64,000 bases of DNA, taken from contig CAZYTM010000001.1 in NCBI GenBank assembly GCA_964649725.1, positions 1 to 64,000 on the forward strand, read 5' to 3'. The notes below the pieces were generated by a model. The model was not told where the DNA came from. It was given only the letters and a program-made list of their open reading frames with translations, and did not search any database. Both the position numbers and the translations under genes were made by a program. Positions 18,225 to 26,295 of this stretch are shown here, piece after piece. The stretch is from CAZYTM01 sp964649725 (GTDB taxonomy: Bacteria; Desulfobacterota; Desulfuromonadia; Geobacterales; Geobacteraceae). The number at the start of each line of letters is the position of its first letter. The first letter of the stretch is position 1.

Positions 18225-19208
18225 TTGGACAGAATCGGCTTCACCACAACTATCCCCCTGGAAATCATCCTAGCTGCAGGCAAAAGCCCTGTCGATCTCA
18301 ACAACATCTTCATTACCAGCAGCGACAGCCAGCAGCTGGTTGAAGCTGCTGAAATGGCCGGTTTCCCGCGCAACACCTGCGGCTGGATAAAAGGTATCTA
18401 TGCGGCAGTCATAAAGAGCGGTATCAAAGAGATGATTGCTGTCACCGAAGGTGACTGCAGCTATACCAAAGCCCTAATGGAGGTACTCTCCCTTGACGGT
18501 GTGACCGTTATCCCGTTTGCCTATCCGCTCAGTCGCGAACCGTCCATGCTCAGACATGAAATGGAAAAACTGATGCAGCAGTTAGGGGTCGGCTGGGAAG
18601 CAGTAAATCAGGAAAAGACTAAACTCGACCGAATCAGGACAAAACTGGTCGAACTGGATCGGCTTACCTGGCAGGAGAATCTGGTCAGCGGCGAGGAGAA
18701 TCACCGATTTCTGGTAAGCGCCTCGGACATGAATGGCGACCCGTCCCGATATGAGGCAGAGCTGGACCAGTTTCTTGTCGAGGTCCGGCAACGGCACCCT
18801 TACACAGAGGAGTTGCGTCTCGCCTACATCGGCGTTCCGCCAATTTTTACCGATCTTTATCCGTTTCTCGAAACCCATGGCGCACGAGTTGTTTTCAATG
18901 AGACACAGCGGCAGTTCGCCATGCCATACGCCACAGCAAACTTGATCGAGCAGTATCGCGCCTATACCTATCCCTACGACATCTTCCACCGCCTGGCTGA
19001 CATCCAGAAGGAGCTGGAACGCCGCAAGGTCGATGCAGTAATCCACTACGTACAGTCGTTCTGCTTCCGGCAGATCGAAGATATGATCATTCGCCGGAAA
19101 ATAGGGGTTCCGATTCTCACTCTGGAGGGGGATAAACCGTCCCGGCTCGACGCCAGGACCAGAATCCGCCTGGAAGGCTTCCTGGAAATGCTTGGGGATC
19201 GGCCATGA
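18225..19208 (+). CDS. 2-hydroxyacyl-CoA dehydratase-type [4Fe-4S] protein (HgdB/FldB/DCCP-like)
   Basis: About 327 residues of the family that includes 2-hydroxyglutaryl-CoA dehydratase subunits, benzoyl-CoA reductase subunits and double-cubane cluster proteins. It starts MDRIGFTTTIPLEIILAAG, typical of the family, and has three cysteines at the cluster-ligand positions (NTCGWIKG, EGDCSY, QSFCFRQIED). I place the start at the TTG at 18225; an ATG 23 codons upstream lies inside the preceding gene. Only one such subunit is encoded here, with its activator overlapping downstream, so it is not a canonical two-subunit dehydratase. Substrate unknown; it presumably does ATP-driven low-potential reduction. 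Confidence 0.85.
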   Translation: MDRIGFTTTIPLEIILAAGKSPVDLNNIFITSSDSQQLVEAAEMAGFPRNTCGWIKGIYAAVIKSGIKEMIAVTEGDCSYTKALMEVLSLDGVTVIPFAYPLSREPSMLRHEMEKLMQQLGVGWEAVNQEKTKLDRIRTKLVELDRLTWQENLVSGEENHRFLVSASDMNGDPSRYEAELDQFLVEVRQRHPYTEELRLAYIGVPPIFTDLYPFLETHGARVVFNETQRQFAMPYATANLIEQYRAYTYPYDIFHRLADIQKELERRKVDAVIHYVQSFCFRQIEDMIIRRKIGVPILTLEGDKPSRLDARTRIRLEGFLEMLGDRP

Positions 19209-19969
19209 GACTCGGTATCGACCTGGGCAGCCGCAAGGCAAAATTTGCGCTACTTGACAAAGAGCAGATAATCCGTTTGACAGAGGCTGATACTATAACT
19301 TTCTATAAGCGGTACGGCCGTCTTGAGGGTGAAGTCCTCACTCTTGACCTGGCCGGCAGCGGTCTTTTCAGTATTGATGAACTGGCTGCGGCTGCTATCA
19401 CCGTAACCGGTTACGGTCGCAACAATCTCAATCTTGCTGGCGCCAGACTGGTATCCGAAGTGAGAGCCCATGTTGCCGGAGCTGTAAAGCAGACCGGGCA
19501 GCGTGACTTCACACTCCTTGACATGGGTGGACAGGATACCAAGGTCGCACTGGTGAGGGATGGCCGGCTCACCGATTTCGTCATGAACGACAAATGTGCC
19601 GCGTCAAGCGGTCGCTACCTGGAAAACATGGCTGCAATCCTTGAGGTAAGCCTTGACGAGCTGGCCAGCCACTGGGAAGAACCGGTACCGTTAGATGCTA
19701 CCTGCGGCATTTTTGGCGAATCTGAACTGATCGGACAGCTGCTGCGCGGCCATCATGTCGACCGGCTCTGCGCCGGAGTGAACCTGACTCTGGTGAAGCG
19801 CCTGCTGCCGATGGTAAGGCGCTTCCCCTCGACCCACCTGGTTCTTACCGGCGGCGTTGCCTTGAACAAGGCTCTGGTAAAACTCATCGCTGCCAACAGC
19901 GACTTCAACATCCTGGTGCCTGAACATCCGCAACACAATGGCGCCATCGGCTGTGCAATAATAGTGTGA
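19205..19969 (+). CDS. ATP-dependent activator of dehydratase-type enzyme (HgdC/BadF family ATPase)
   Basis: A 254-residue ASKHA-fold ATPase that injects an electron into its partner enzyme at the cost of ATP. Seen: phosphate-1 motif GIDLGSRKAKFA, DMGGQDTKVA, the two cysteines that bind the dimer-bridging [4Fe-4S] cluster (NDKCAASSGR and ATCGIFGES), and LTGGVALN. The family motif is usually CAAGSG; here it is CAASSG. Its ATG overlaps the stop of the upstream subunit by four bases (ATGA), so the two are a translationally coupled pair. Confidence 0.93.
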   Translation: MRLGIDLGSRKAKFALLDKEQIIRLTEADTITFYKRYGRLEGEVLTLDLAGSGLFSIDELAAAAITVTGYGRNNLNLAGARLVSEVRAHVAGAVKQTGQRDFTLLDMGGQDTKVALVRDGRLTDFVMNDKCAASSGRYLENMAAILEVSLDELASHWEEPVPLDATCGIFGESELIGQLLRGHHVDRLCAGVNLTLVKRLLPMVRRFPSTHLVLTGGVALNKALVKLIAANSDFNILVPEHPQHNGAIGCAIIV

Positions 19970-20053
19970 ATAGTGACCGGTGAAGCGTAAAAATCATCGC
20001 CTCACGCATTACCCTGCATACTTAAAGAATAGCTAATTTTTACGGAGGTTCAG

Positions 20054-20341
20054 ATGACACTTGGCAAGAAGGACTGGCTTTTCATCGCCATTGTGGCTGC
20101 AGTTTTCATAATATTTTACGCCATATCCGGACAGGTGAAGACCAAAAAAGTACCTTTCAACGACAAGCACAAACCGTTTTATGAACTGGTGAAAAAAAGC
20201 GGTAAAATGGAGGCTGACAAAGGTTGTCCGGCCTGCCACAACGAAACAGGCGGGATCCCTTTCCCCAAGGATCACCCGGTTAAACCGAAGGATGGGCCGA
20301 TGCGTTGCCTGTTCTGTCACAAACTGCAAAAAAACCTTTAG
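20054..20341 (+). CDS. Small membrane-anchored diheme cytochrome c
   Basis: A 95-residue protein with one N-terminal membrane helix (about 8-25: LFIAIVAAVFIIFYAISG) and two heme motifs, CPACH and CLFCH. Histidines in KDHPV and DKHKPF could be axial ligands. An uncleaved anchor would place it on the periplasmic face of the inner membrane. GGAGG lies 8 bases before the ATG. It is 84 bases after the activator gene and might be co-transcribed. Perhaps a small quinol- or electron-shuttling unit; the partner is unknown. Confidence 0.87.
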   Translation: MTLGKKDWLFIAIVAAVFIIFYAISGQVKTKKVPFNDKHKPFYELVKKSGKMEADKGCPACHNETGGIPFPKDHPVKPKDGPMRCLFCHKLQKNL

Positions 20342-20350
20342 CCACAGAAG

Positions 20351-20923
20351 ATGCTAAATGTAACAGCTGCAATGGAGCGACTCATTGTCGATATCTGCCT
20401 GCGGTTACCGGAATTCCAGCATATTGACCCGCAGCGTCTGTTGATATGCGTCTCGCGTACCAAAGGAGACGGCATTCATGGTACCTATGCGAAGATCCAT
20501 CCGCTTCGTTTTGCCGGTGGCAGTCTTAGTACAAGTCGGCAACAGGGGCGACGCACTGTTACCTGTACCTTGCCGGTAATAAGACATCGCGGCAATGAGA
20601 TACTCTACCTCATCTATTTCCTCTTCCCCCGTTTTTTCGACCTTTCTGAACGGGAGAAATTGATCACTATCCTGCACGAGCTTTATCACATATCCCCGAA
20701 TTTCGATGGCGACCTGCGGCGGTTCCCAGGTAAAAACTTCGCCCACGGCAGCTCTACAAAAAAATATAACGCCAGGATGGCACAACTGCTGGATGACTAT
20801 CTGGCAAAATGGGAGGATCCTCTCCTTATCGAGTTCCTCAAGCTGGACATGGCAGAACTCAAAGCACGCCACAACAGTGTTGTCGGCAGATCGTATCCCA
20901 TCCCCAAACTCACCATCTCATGA
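20351..20923 (+). CDS. Putative zinc metallopeptidase (HExxH), phage-metallopeptidase-like
   Basis: A 190-residue soluble protein. The core is ILHELYHISPNFDGDLRR, an HExxH zinc site; HGS about 25 residues later could give the third ligand. Preceding segment EREKLITI is helical. The layout resembles the putative phage metallopeptidase family often found on bacterial chromosomes. It begins 9 bases after the cytochrome stop. The start is uncertain: ATG at 20351 lacks a good ribosome site and MERL at 20372 is an alternative. No signal peptide. Substrate unknown. Confidence 0.7.
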   Translation: MLNVTAAMERLIVDICLRLPEFQHIDPQRLLICVSRTKGDGIHGTYAKIHPLRFAGGSLSTSRQQGRRTVTCTLPVIRHRGNEILYLIYFLFPRFFDLSEREKLITILHELYHISPNFDGDLRRFPGKNFAHGSSTKKYNARMAQLLDDYLAKWEDPLLIEFLKLDMAELKARHNSVVGRSYPIPKLTIS

Positions 20924-21101
20924 CAACAGTCTTTCAATAACGATTATACCTTCCCCTAAAACTTTATCTGACCGCAGACGGCAAGGTGCTATCAGGTTGC
21001 ATTTACCTGCTGCTGTGATATTATTTGCGCCATAGTAGCAAGCTTAACGAGGGTGCCGAAACAGACAATCCTCTTATTAACTCCGCAAGGATGACACTTC
21101 A

Positions 21102-22496
21102 ATGCGACAGCGCATGATCATATTGGCCGTCTTGGCTCTAATTGTTGTCGCAGGAGTTGCCATCTTTCTCTCCTCCCGTCACCAGCATAGCTCTCAGCCC
21201 GGTTCTTCACAATTGGCAGAGATATATACCTGCCCCATGCACCCCTTTGTAGTCAAGGACAAACCTGGCACCTGCCCGGTCTGTGCCATGGAACTGGTGA
21301 AAAAGAGCACCACCAGTCTTGACCTGAAACAGAGTCAGCTGCCGGAACATATATTCCTCTCTCCGACGCAACAGGTGCTGGCAAATCTTGAGATCACCAA
21401 TGTCATGTACAAGCCTATCTTCAAAGTTATCAATGCCTCAGGTATCATTACTTTCGACCAGACACGCCAAGGTAAGGTATCGGCCTGGGGTCCGGGACGT
21501 ATCGAACGTCTGCATGCCCCAATGGTAGGGGTAGCAGTAACTAAGGGGAAACCGGTTGCCGAACTGAATTCACCTGAACTTGTCAGTGCCGAGGAAGATT
21601 ATCTGCTTCACTATCGCGACACTGTCAAGACACCATCCCCGGCAGCTGAAAAAGAGAACGAAACCCCGCTCTATCGGGCGCGGCAACGACTCCGCCAACT
21701 CGGCTTCATGGAGGCCCAGTTCAAAGAGCTGGAATCATCCGGCAAACCTTCTGTTCTGATACCGCTTTACCCGCCAGTCAACGGCATCGTGACAAGCAAG
21801 GAGATTCAGTTGGGGCAGTATGTCAAAGCTGGCGACCAGCTGTTCGGCATAGCCGACCCGACCCAGGTCTGGGGAGAACTGGATATCTTCGAAGACGAAT
21901 TCCCCTTTCTCAAGATTGGCCAGGATGTCCTCCTCACAACCAGGGCATATCCGGGGAGAGAATTTGCCGGCCGGGTCAGCTTCATCTACCCGTCGCTCGA
22001 CGCCAGAACAAAGACCGCCCGTGTCCGTGTATCAGTTGCCAACCAGCATCTCCTGCTCAAGCCGGAAATGCTGGTACAGGCAAAGATCCAGATCCCGCTT
22101 GGCACTGCTTTGGCAGTCCCTGCAGAGGCTGTCATATCCATGGGTGATCGCTATCTGGTCTGGGTTCAGGCTTCTCCTGGCACCTTTGTCCCCCGTGAAG
22201 TCAAGGTCGGAGTCCGCTACAAGGATGATGTGCAAATCCTGGCAGGGGTGAACAAGGACGAAGTTGTTGCAGCCAGCGGTGCCTATCTTATCGACTCCGA
22301 GGCGCAGCTCAAATCTGCAGACAGAGCTCTGCCAGTAAAAACTTCCCCGAAAACAACCTCCTCACGTAACGGCATGAAGCATGGAGAGATGCATCAGCAA
22401 ATCCCGGCTGCAGACGAATTGAACACCGACTCAATGAAAATGGAAGAGCGCATAAAATCGCCAACTGCTGTTAAATCCCCCGCTAAACAACACTGA
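21102..22496 (+). CDS. cusB: CusB-type periplasmic adaptor of heavy-metal RND efflux, with heavy-metal-binding domain
   Basis: A 464-residue membrane-fusion protein linking an RND pump to an outer-membrane channel. Residues 1-25 form a signal or anchor segment. A heavy-metal-binding domain follows (YTCPMHPF, GTCPVCAMELV), then the barrel-sandwich hybrid (GIVTSKEIQLGQYVKAGDQLFGI) and beta-barrel domains (RVSFIYPSLDARTKTARVRV). The C-terminal tail is rich in Met, His and Lys (NGMKHGEMHQQ), suiting Cu(I)/Ag(I). CusA follows after 15 bases. No CusC/TolC-like outer-membrane gene is present in the window. Confidence 0.92.
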   Translation: MRQRMIILAVLALIVVAGVAIFLSSRHQHSSQPGSSQLAEIYTCPMHPFVVKDKPGTCPVCAMELVKKSTTSLDLKQSQLPEHIFLSPTQQVLANLEITNVMYKPIFKVINASGIITFDQTRQGKVSAWGPGRIERLHAPMVGVAVTKGKPVAELNSPELVSAEEDYLLHYRDTVKTPSPAAEKENETPLYRARQRLRQLGFMEAQFKELESSGKPSVLIPLYPPVNGIVTSKEIQLGQYVKAGDQLFGIADPTQVWGELDIFEDEFPFLKIGQDVLLTTRAYPGREFAGRVSFIYPSLDARTKTARVRVSVANQHLLLKPEMLVQAKIQIPLGTALAVPAEAVISMGDRYLVWVQASPGTFVPREVKVGVRYKDDVQILAGVNKDEVVAASGAYLIDSEAQLKSADRALPVKTSPKTTSSRNGMKHGEMHQQIPAADELNTDSMKMEERIKSPTAVKSPAKQH

Positions 22497-22511
22497 CGGA
22501 GCCAGACCGGC

Positions 22512-25500
22512 ATGATTGAATGGATCATCGAACATTCCTTGCGCAATCGTACCGTCGTCATGGTCAGCTTTATTGCGCTTATCAGCTGGGGATTCTGGTC
22601 CCTGCGCACCACTCCGGTCGATGCAATACCGGATCTCTCCGACAATCAGGTCATCGTCTTCACTGAATTCCCGGGCCGCTCACCGCAGGTTGTGGAGAAC
22701 CAGATCACCTATCCGCTGGCTACCAATCTCCAGGGGATTGCACGGGTAAAGGCGGTACGCGCCTCGTCAGCTTTCGGATTCTCCATGATATATGTCATCT
22801 TCGACGATGCTGCTGATATCTACTGGGCAAGAAGTCGCGTCCTGGAACGACTGAATTATGCATCAACCTTTCTCCCCCCCGGGGTCTCGCCGAATATCGG
22901 TCCGGAAGGTACCGGGGTAGGCCATGTCTTCTGGTACACCATCAGGGCCAAAGGGTACAATCTGGAGCAACTGCGTACCCTGCAGGACTGGTTTGTCCGC
23001 TATCAGCTCAGCACCGTACCAGGGGTGGCAGAGGTGGCATCGATTGGCGGTTTTGTCCGGGAATACCAGATCGACCTCGAGCCGCAAAGACTTTTCAGCT
23101 ATCGTATTACCGCTGCAGAGGTAGTCAGGGCCTTGAAACGCTCCAATGGCGATGCCGGCGGACGGGTGGTTGAACAGGCCGGCGCCGAATTCGTCATCCA
23201 GGGGAAAGGAGCTTTTGCTTCGCTAAAGGAGATTGAAGAGACCGTGATAGCTGCTGATGACCGCGGTATCCCGGTACTTGTCAAGAATCTCGGCACGGTG
23301 CAGACTGGCGGCGCCTTCCGGCGCGGCCTGCTTGACTTGAATGGCGAAGGGGAAGCGGTCGGCGGCATTGTTGTGATGCGCTACGGAGAAAACGCCGCTG
23401 AAGTTATCCGGCAAGTGAAGAAAAAAATCGCTGCCATCGATCGGGGGCTCCCAAAAGGGGTAGAAATTGTAACCGCCTATGACCGTTCCGAACTTATAGG
23501 TCGGGCAGGTGCAACTCTCAAGCGGGCTCTGACCGAGGAGTCGCTGGTGGTTGCCCTGGTTATACTCGCATTTCTGCTGCATCTGCGCAGCGCCCTGATA
23601 GTCGTCCTGACCCTGCCGGTAGCAGTCCTCTGTGCGTTCATCCCGATGAGACTGCTCGGGATTAGCTCAAACATCATGTCGTTAGGCGGCATTGCCATTG
23701 CCATCGGAGTACTTGTCGATGCCGGTGTCATCATCGTCGAGAACTGCTATCGGCAAATTGCCGAACTCCCCCCCGAGGAGCAGCAGAGCAAGCGACTGGA
23801 TATCATCATTAGCTCAGCCCGGCAGGTAGGCAGACCGATCTTCTTCTCCATGGTGATCATAATCCTCTCCTTTATCCCGGTCTTTCTGCTTGAGGGGCAA
23901 GAAGGGAAACTATTCCACCCGCTGGCTTTCACCAAGACCTTCACCATGGCCGCCGCTGCCATAAGTGCTATCACCCTGGTTCCGGTGCTGATCTATTACC
24001 TGTTGCGCGGCAGGATGACTCCGGAGAGTGCCAATCCGGTCTCGGCTCTCTTCATCCGCGGTTACGGGCCGATGTTACGCTGGGCTCTGGCACGAAAAAA
24101 GAGTGTCATCGCTCTGAATTTTGCCGCCCTCTTCCTGGCGATTCCGCTATTCTTCTCTCTAGGGAGCGAATTCATGCCTTCGCTGGACGAAGGGTCACTC
24201 CTTTACATGCCGGTGACCATGCCGAACATCTCGATAACCGAGGCGAAACGGCTTATCCAGGGGCAGGACGCCATAATCAAAAGCGTGCCAGAAGTCGCCT
24301 CAGTACTGGGTAAAGTCGGTCGGGCCGAAACCGCCACTGATCCGGCGCCGGTCTCCATGTTCGAGACGATAATCCTGCTCAAGCCAAAGAGTGAGTGGCG
24401 GAAAGGCATCAGCAAAGGTGATATCGTCGCCGAACTCGATGCCAAATTGCAACAGCCAGGGGTGCGTAATGGCTGGACGCAGCCGATCATCAACCGGATA
24501 AACATGCTCTCTACCGGAGTAAGGACCGATCTCGGTATCAAGATATTCGGTCCTGACCTGAAAATCCTGAAAACCCTGGCCCTGCAAGCAGAAACTCTCC
24601 TCCGGAGGATACCTGGTGCTGCCGATGTTGTAGCAGAAAGGGTCACCGGAGGGAGCTACCTCGATATCACCATCAATCGTCTGGCAGCTTCCCGTTACGG
24701 CGTCCAGATGCGGGATATTGAAGAGGCCATCGAGACCTCCCTGGGTGGAGTTGCCATCTCTGAAGTAATGGGTATGGATAGCGGCAGGGGACGGTTTCCA
24801 CTCCGGGTACGCTATGAACGGGCCCAACGTGATTCGCTGACAGCTGCTGGACGGGTCATGGTCGCCAGTGCTAACGGGCAGATGGTCCCGCTGGCGCTGG
24901 TAACAGATATCTCGACATCCTCTGCCCCCCCCGAGATCAACAGCGAAGGGGGTATGCTCCGCTCGCTGGTATTCCTCAACGTGCGCGGCCGGGACATGGG
25001 GAGTTTTGTCGATGAAGCCAAAGATCTCCTGAACAAGCAACTGCAGCTCCCGGCAGGTTATTCCATAGTCTGCTCTGGCCAGTGGGAAAACCAGCTCCGC
25101 GCCAGGGCGCGCTTGCAGTTATTGATACCAGTCGGTCTCGTGATCATCTTCGTGTTACTCTATTTTATCTTCAGGTCAGCCCGGGAAGCTGCCATGGTCA
25201 TGCTATCGGTCCCTTTTGCTCTGGTAGGGGGGGTCTATCTGGTATTCCTGCTCAACTACCACCTTTCGGTGGCAGTCTGGGTCGGTTTCATCGCGCTTTA
25301 CGGCATTGCAGTGGAAACAGGTGTGGTGATGGTCATATATCTTCATGAATCGCTCGACCGGAAACTACTCGGGGGTCCGGTCTCAGAACAGGACCTAATC
25401 GATGCAACATATGAAGGGGCGGTATTGCGACTGCGCCCCAAACTGATGACCGTAGCAGTTGCCATATTGGGTCTGGTACCACTCTTCTGGTCAAGCGGCG

Positions 25501-25670
25501 CCGGTTCCGATGTAATGAGACCGATAGCGGCGCCGATGATAGGCGGGATGCTGACTTCAGCCCTTCATGTCCTTATCATGACCCCGGTGATTTTTCTCCT
25601 TATGAAACAGCGTGATCTCCGCCGAGGGCGGCTAGTGCCAAGCAACAGTAAGCGGCCAAAGGATTCTTGA
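22512..25670 (+). CDS. cusA: CusA-type heavy-metal efflux RND transporter
   Basis: A 1052-residue inner-membrane proton/metal antiporter with the 12-helix RND layout. It carries the three methionines of the Cu(I)/Ag(I) triad at the expected places: FMPSLDEGSL, PAPVSMFETI and INMLSTGVRTDLG. The proton-relay Asp is in VLVDAGVIIVEN. The N-terminal RTTPVDAIPDLSDNQV is typical of the heavy-metal branch. This favours copper/silver over zinc/cobalt. Encoded directly after the adaptor gene and followed by a hairpin. The multicopper oxidase a few genes away supports a copper role. Confidence 0.95.
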   Translation: MIEWIIEHSLRNRTVVMVSFIALISWGFWSLRTTPVDAIPDLSDNQVIVFTEFPGRSPQVVENQITYPLATNLQGIARVKAVRASSAFGFSMIYVIFDDAADIYWARSRVLERLNYASTFLPPGVSPNIGPEGTGVGHVFWYTIRAKGYNLEQLRTLQDWFVRYQLSTVPGVAEVASIGGFVREYQIDLEPQRLFSYRITAAEVVRALKRSNGDAGGRVVEQAGAEFVIQGKGAFASLKEIEETVIAADDRGIPVLVKNLGTVQTGGAFRRGLLDLNGEGEAVGGIVVMRYGENAAEVIRQVKKKIAAIDRGLPKGVEIVTAYDRSELIGRAGATLKRALTEESLVVALVILAFLLHLRSALIVVLTLPVAVLCAFIPMRLLGISSNIMSLGGIAIAIGVLVDAGVIIVENCYRQIAELPPEEQQSKRLDIIISSARQVGRPIFFSMVIIILSFIPVFLLEGQEGKLFHPLAFTKTFTMAAAAISAITLVPVLIYYLLRGRMTPESANPVSALFIRGYGPMLRWALARKKSVIALNFAALFLAIPLFFSLGSEFMPSLDEGSLLYMPVTMPNISITEAKRLIQGQDAIIKSVPEVASVLGKVGRAETATDPAPVSMFETIILLKPKSEWRKGISKGDIVAELDAKLQQPGVRNGWTQPIINRINMLSTGVRTDLGIKIFGPDLKILKTLALQAETLLRRIPGAADVVAERVTGGSYLDITINRLAASRYGVQMRDIEEAIETSLGGVAISEVMGMDSGRGRFPLRVRYERAQRDSLTAAGRVMVASANGQMVPLALVTDISTSSAPPEINSEGGMLRSLVFLNVRGRDMGSFVDEAKDLLNKQLQLPAGYSIVCSGQWENQLRARARLQLLIPVGLVIIFVLLYFIFRSAREAAMVMLSVPFALVGGVYLVFLLNYHLSVAVWVGFIALYGIAVETGVVMVIYLHESLDRKLLGGPVSEQDLIDATYEGAVLRLRPKLMTVAVAILGLVPLFWSSGAGSDVMRPIAAPMIGGMLTSALHVLIMTPVIFLLMKQRDLRRGRLVPSNSKRPKDS

Positions 25671-25685
25671 CTCCGCTTTTTCAGA

Positions 25686-25723
25686 CAAAAAAAGCGCCCG
25701 GGGCAGAATACCGACGGGCGCTT
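25686..25723 (-). terminator. Intrinsic terminator
   Basis: A 9-bp GC-rich stem AAGCGCCCG / CGGGCGCTT with a 14-base loop. On the minus strand it is followed by a run of seven T, so it terminates the small lipoprotein gene. It may also stop cusA transcripts from the other side, but has no U-tract in that direction. Confidence 0.9.
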
Positions 25724-25744
25724 GATCTATCTAATCAATCAGGG

Positions 25745-26164
25745 TTATCTCTTCCTTGTCAACTCAGCGCTCACCCTGTCCTGCTTGACCGGTACCTTCG
25801 GGTCTGCATAGGCAAGCAGCGCCTCCCCGGAAATTTTTGAACCGCTCTGCACGGTACCGGTGAATGCTACGGACAGCCCCCGTTTATGTTCGGTCTTGAA
25901 TTCCAGTTTGTCACCGTTCCGCTTTCCAGTCAACTGGACCTTACCCCCTTCGACCTTGGTGAAATTCATCGTGCCGGTAATCTCTGCACCACTCTGCTTC
26001 AACTGGAATTCCAGGTCTGATATCGACTTGCCGGTCTCAGCCAGAGTCATCTTCCCCTGCCAGGTCCCGGTCAGGTCAGACTTGCCAGAACAGCCACCAA
26101 GCAATATCAGCATCGTCCCCGCAAGTAACAACAATGCCATCCTCTCCATGATACGCGATTTCAT
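25745..26164 (-). CDS. Small lipoprotein of unknown function
   Basis: About 139 residues from the ATG at 26162-26164 (GGGAG upstream). A signal peptide ends in the lipobox LGGC at about residues 22-25, so the mature protein is lipid-anchored. The rest is beta-strand-rich with repeated phrases (LTGTWQGKMTL, ITGTMNFTKVEGGKVQLTGKR, FTGTVQSGSKISGEAL), suggesting a small beta-barrel or sandwich with alternating strands, like lipocalin-like or DUF-type envelope proteins. Separated from cusA by a terminator and from the multicopper oxidase by another. No function can be assigned. Confidence 0.85.
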   Translation of the reverse strand: MKSRIMERMALLLLAGTMLILLGGCSGKSDLTGTWQGKMTLAETGKSISDLEFQLKQSGAEITGTMNFTKVEGGKVQLTGKRNGDKLEFKTEHKRGLSVAFTGTVQSGSKISGEALLAYADPKVPVKQDRVSAELTRKR

Positions 26165-26247
26165 AGCATCTCCCTTATTTAATTCTAGGTGCAATCTTCT
26201 AAACAAGAGTAGCGGAACATTGACTCAAAAGCAATCAGGCATGAAAA

Positions 26248-26273
26248 GGCGGGCCAGGTTCCCCCGGCCCGCC
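26248..26273 (-). terminator. Intrinsic terminator of multicopper oxidase gene
   Basis: An 8-bp GC stem GGCGGGCC / GGCCCGCC with a 10-base loop, followed on the minus strand by TTTTC. It starts 22 bases after the oxidase stop. Confidence 0.8.
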
Positions 26274-26295
26274 ATGCATCTATCTGCTATGTTTT

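Noticed and set aside
17738..18376. 212-codon open frame on the minus strand
   Set aside because: Opposite the small membrane protein and the dehydratase-type gene, which have better ribosome sites and family features.
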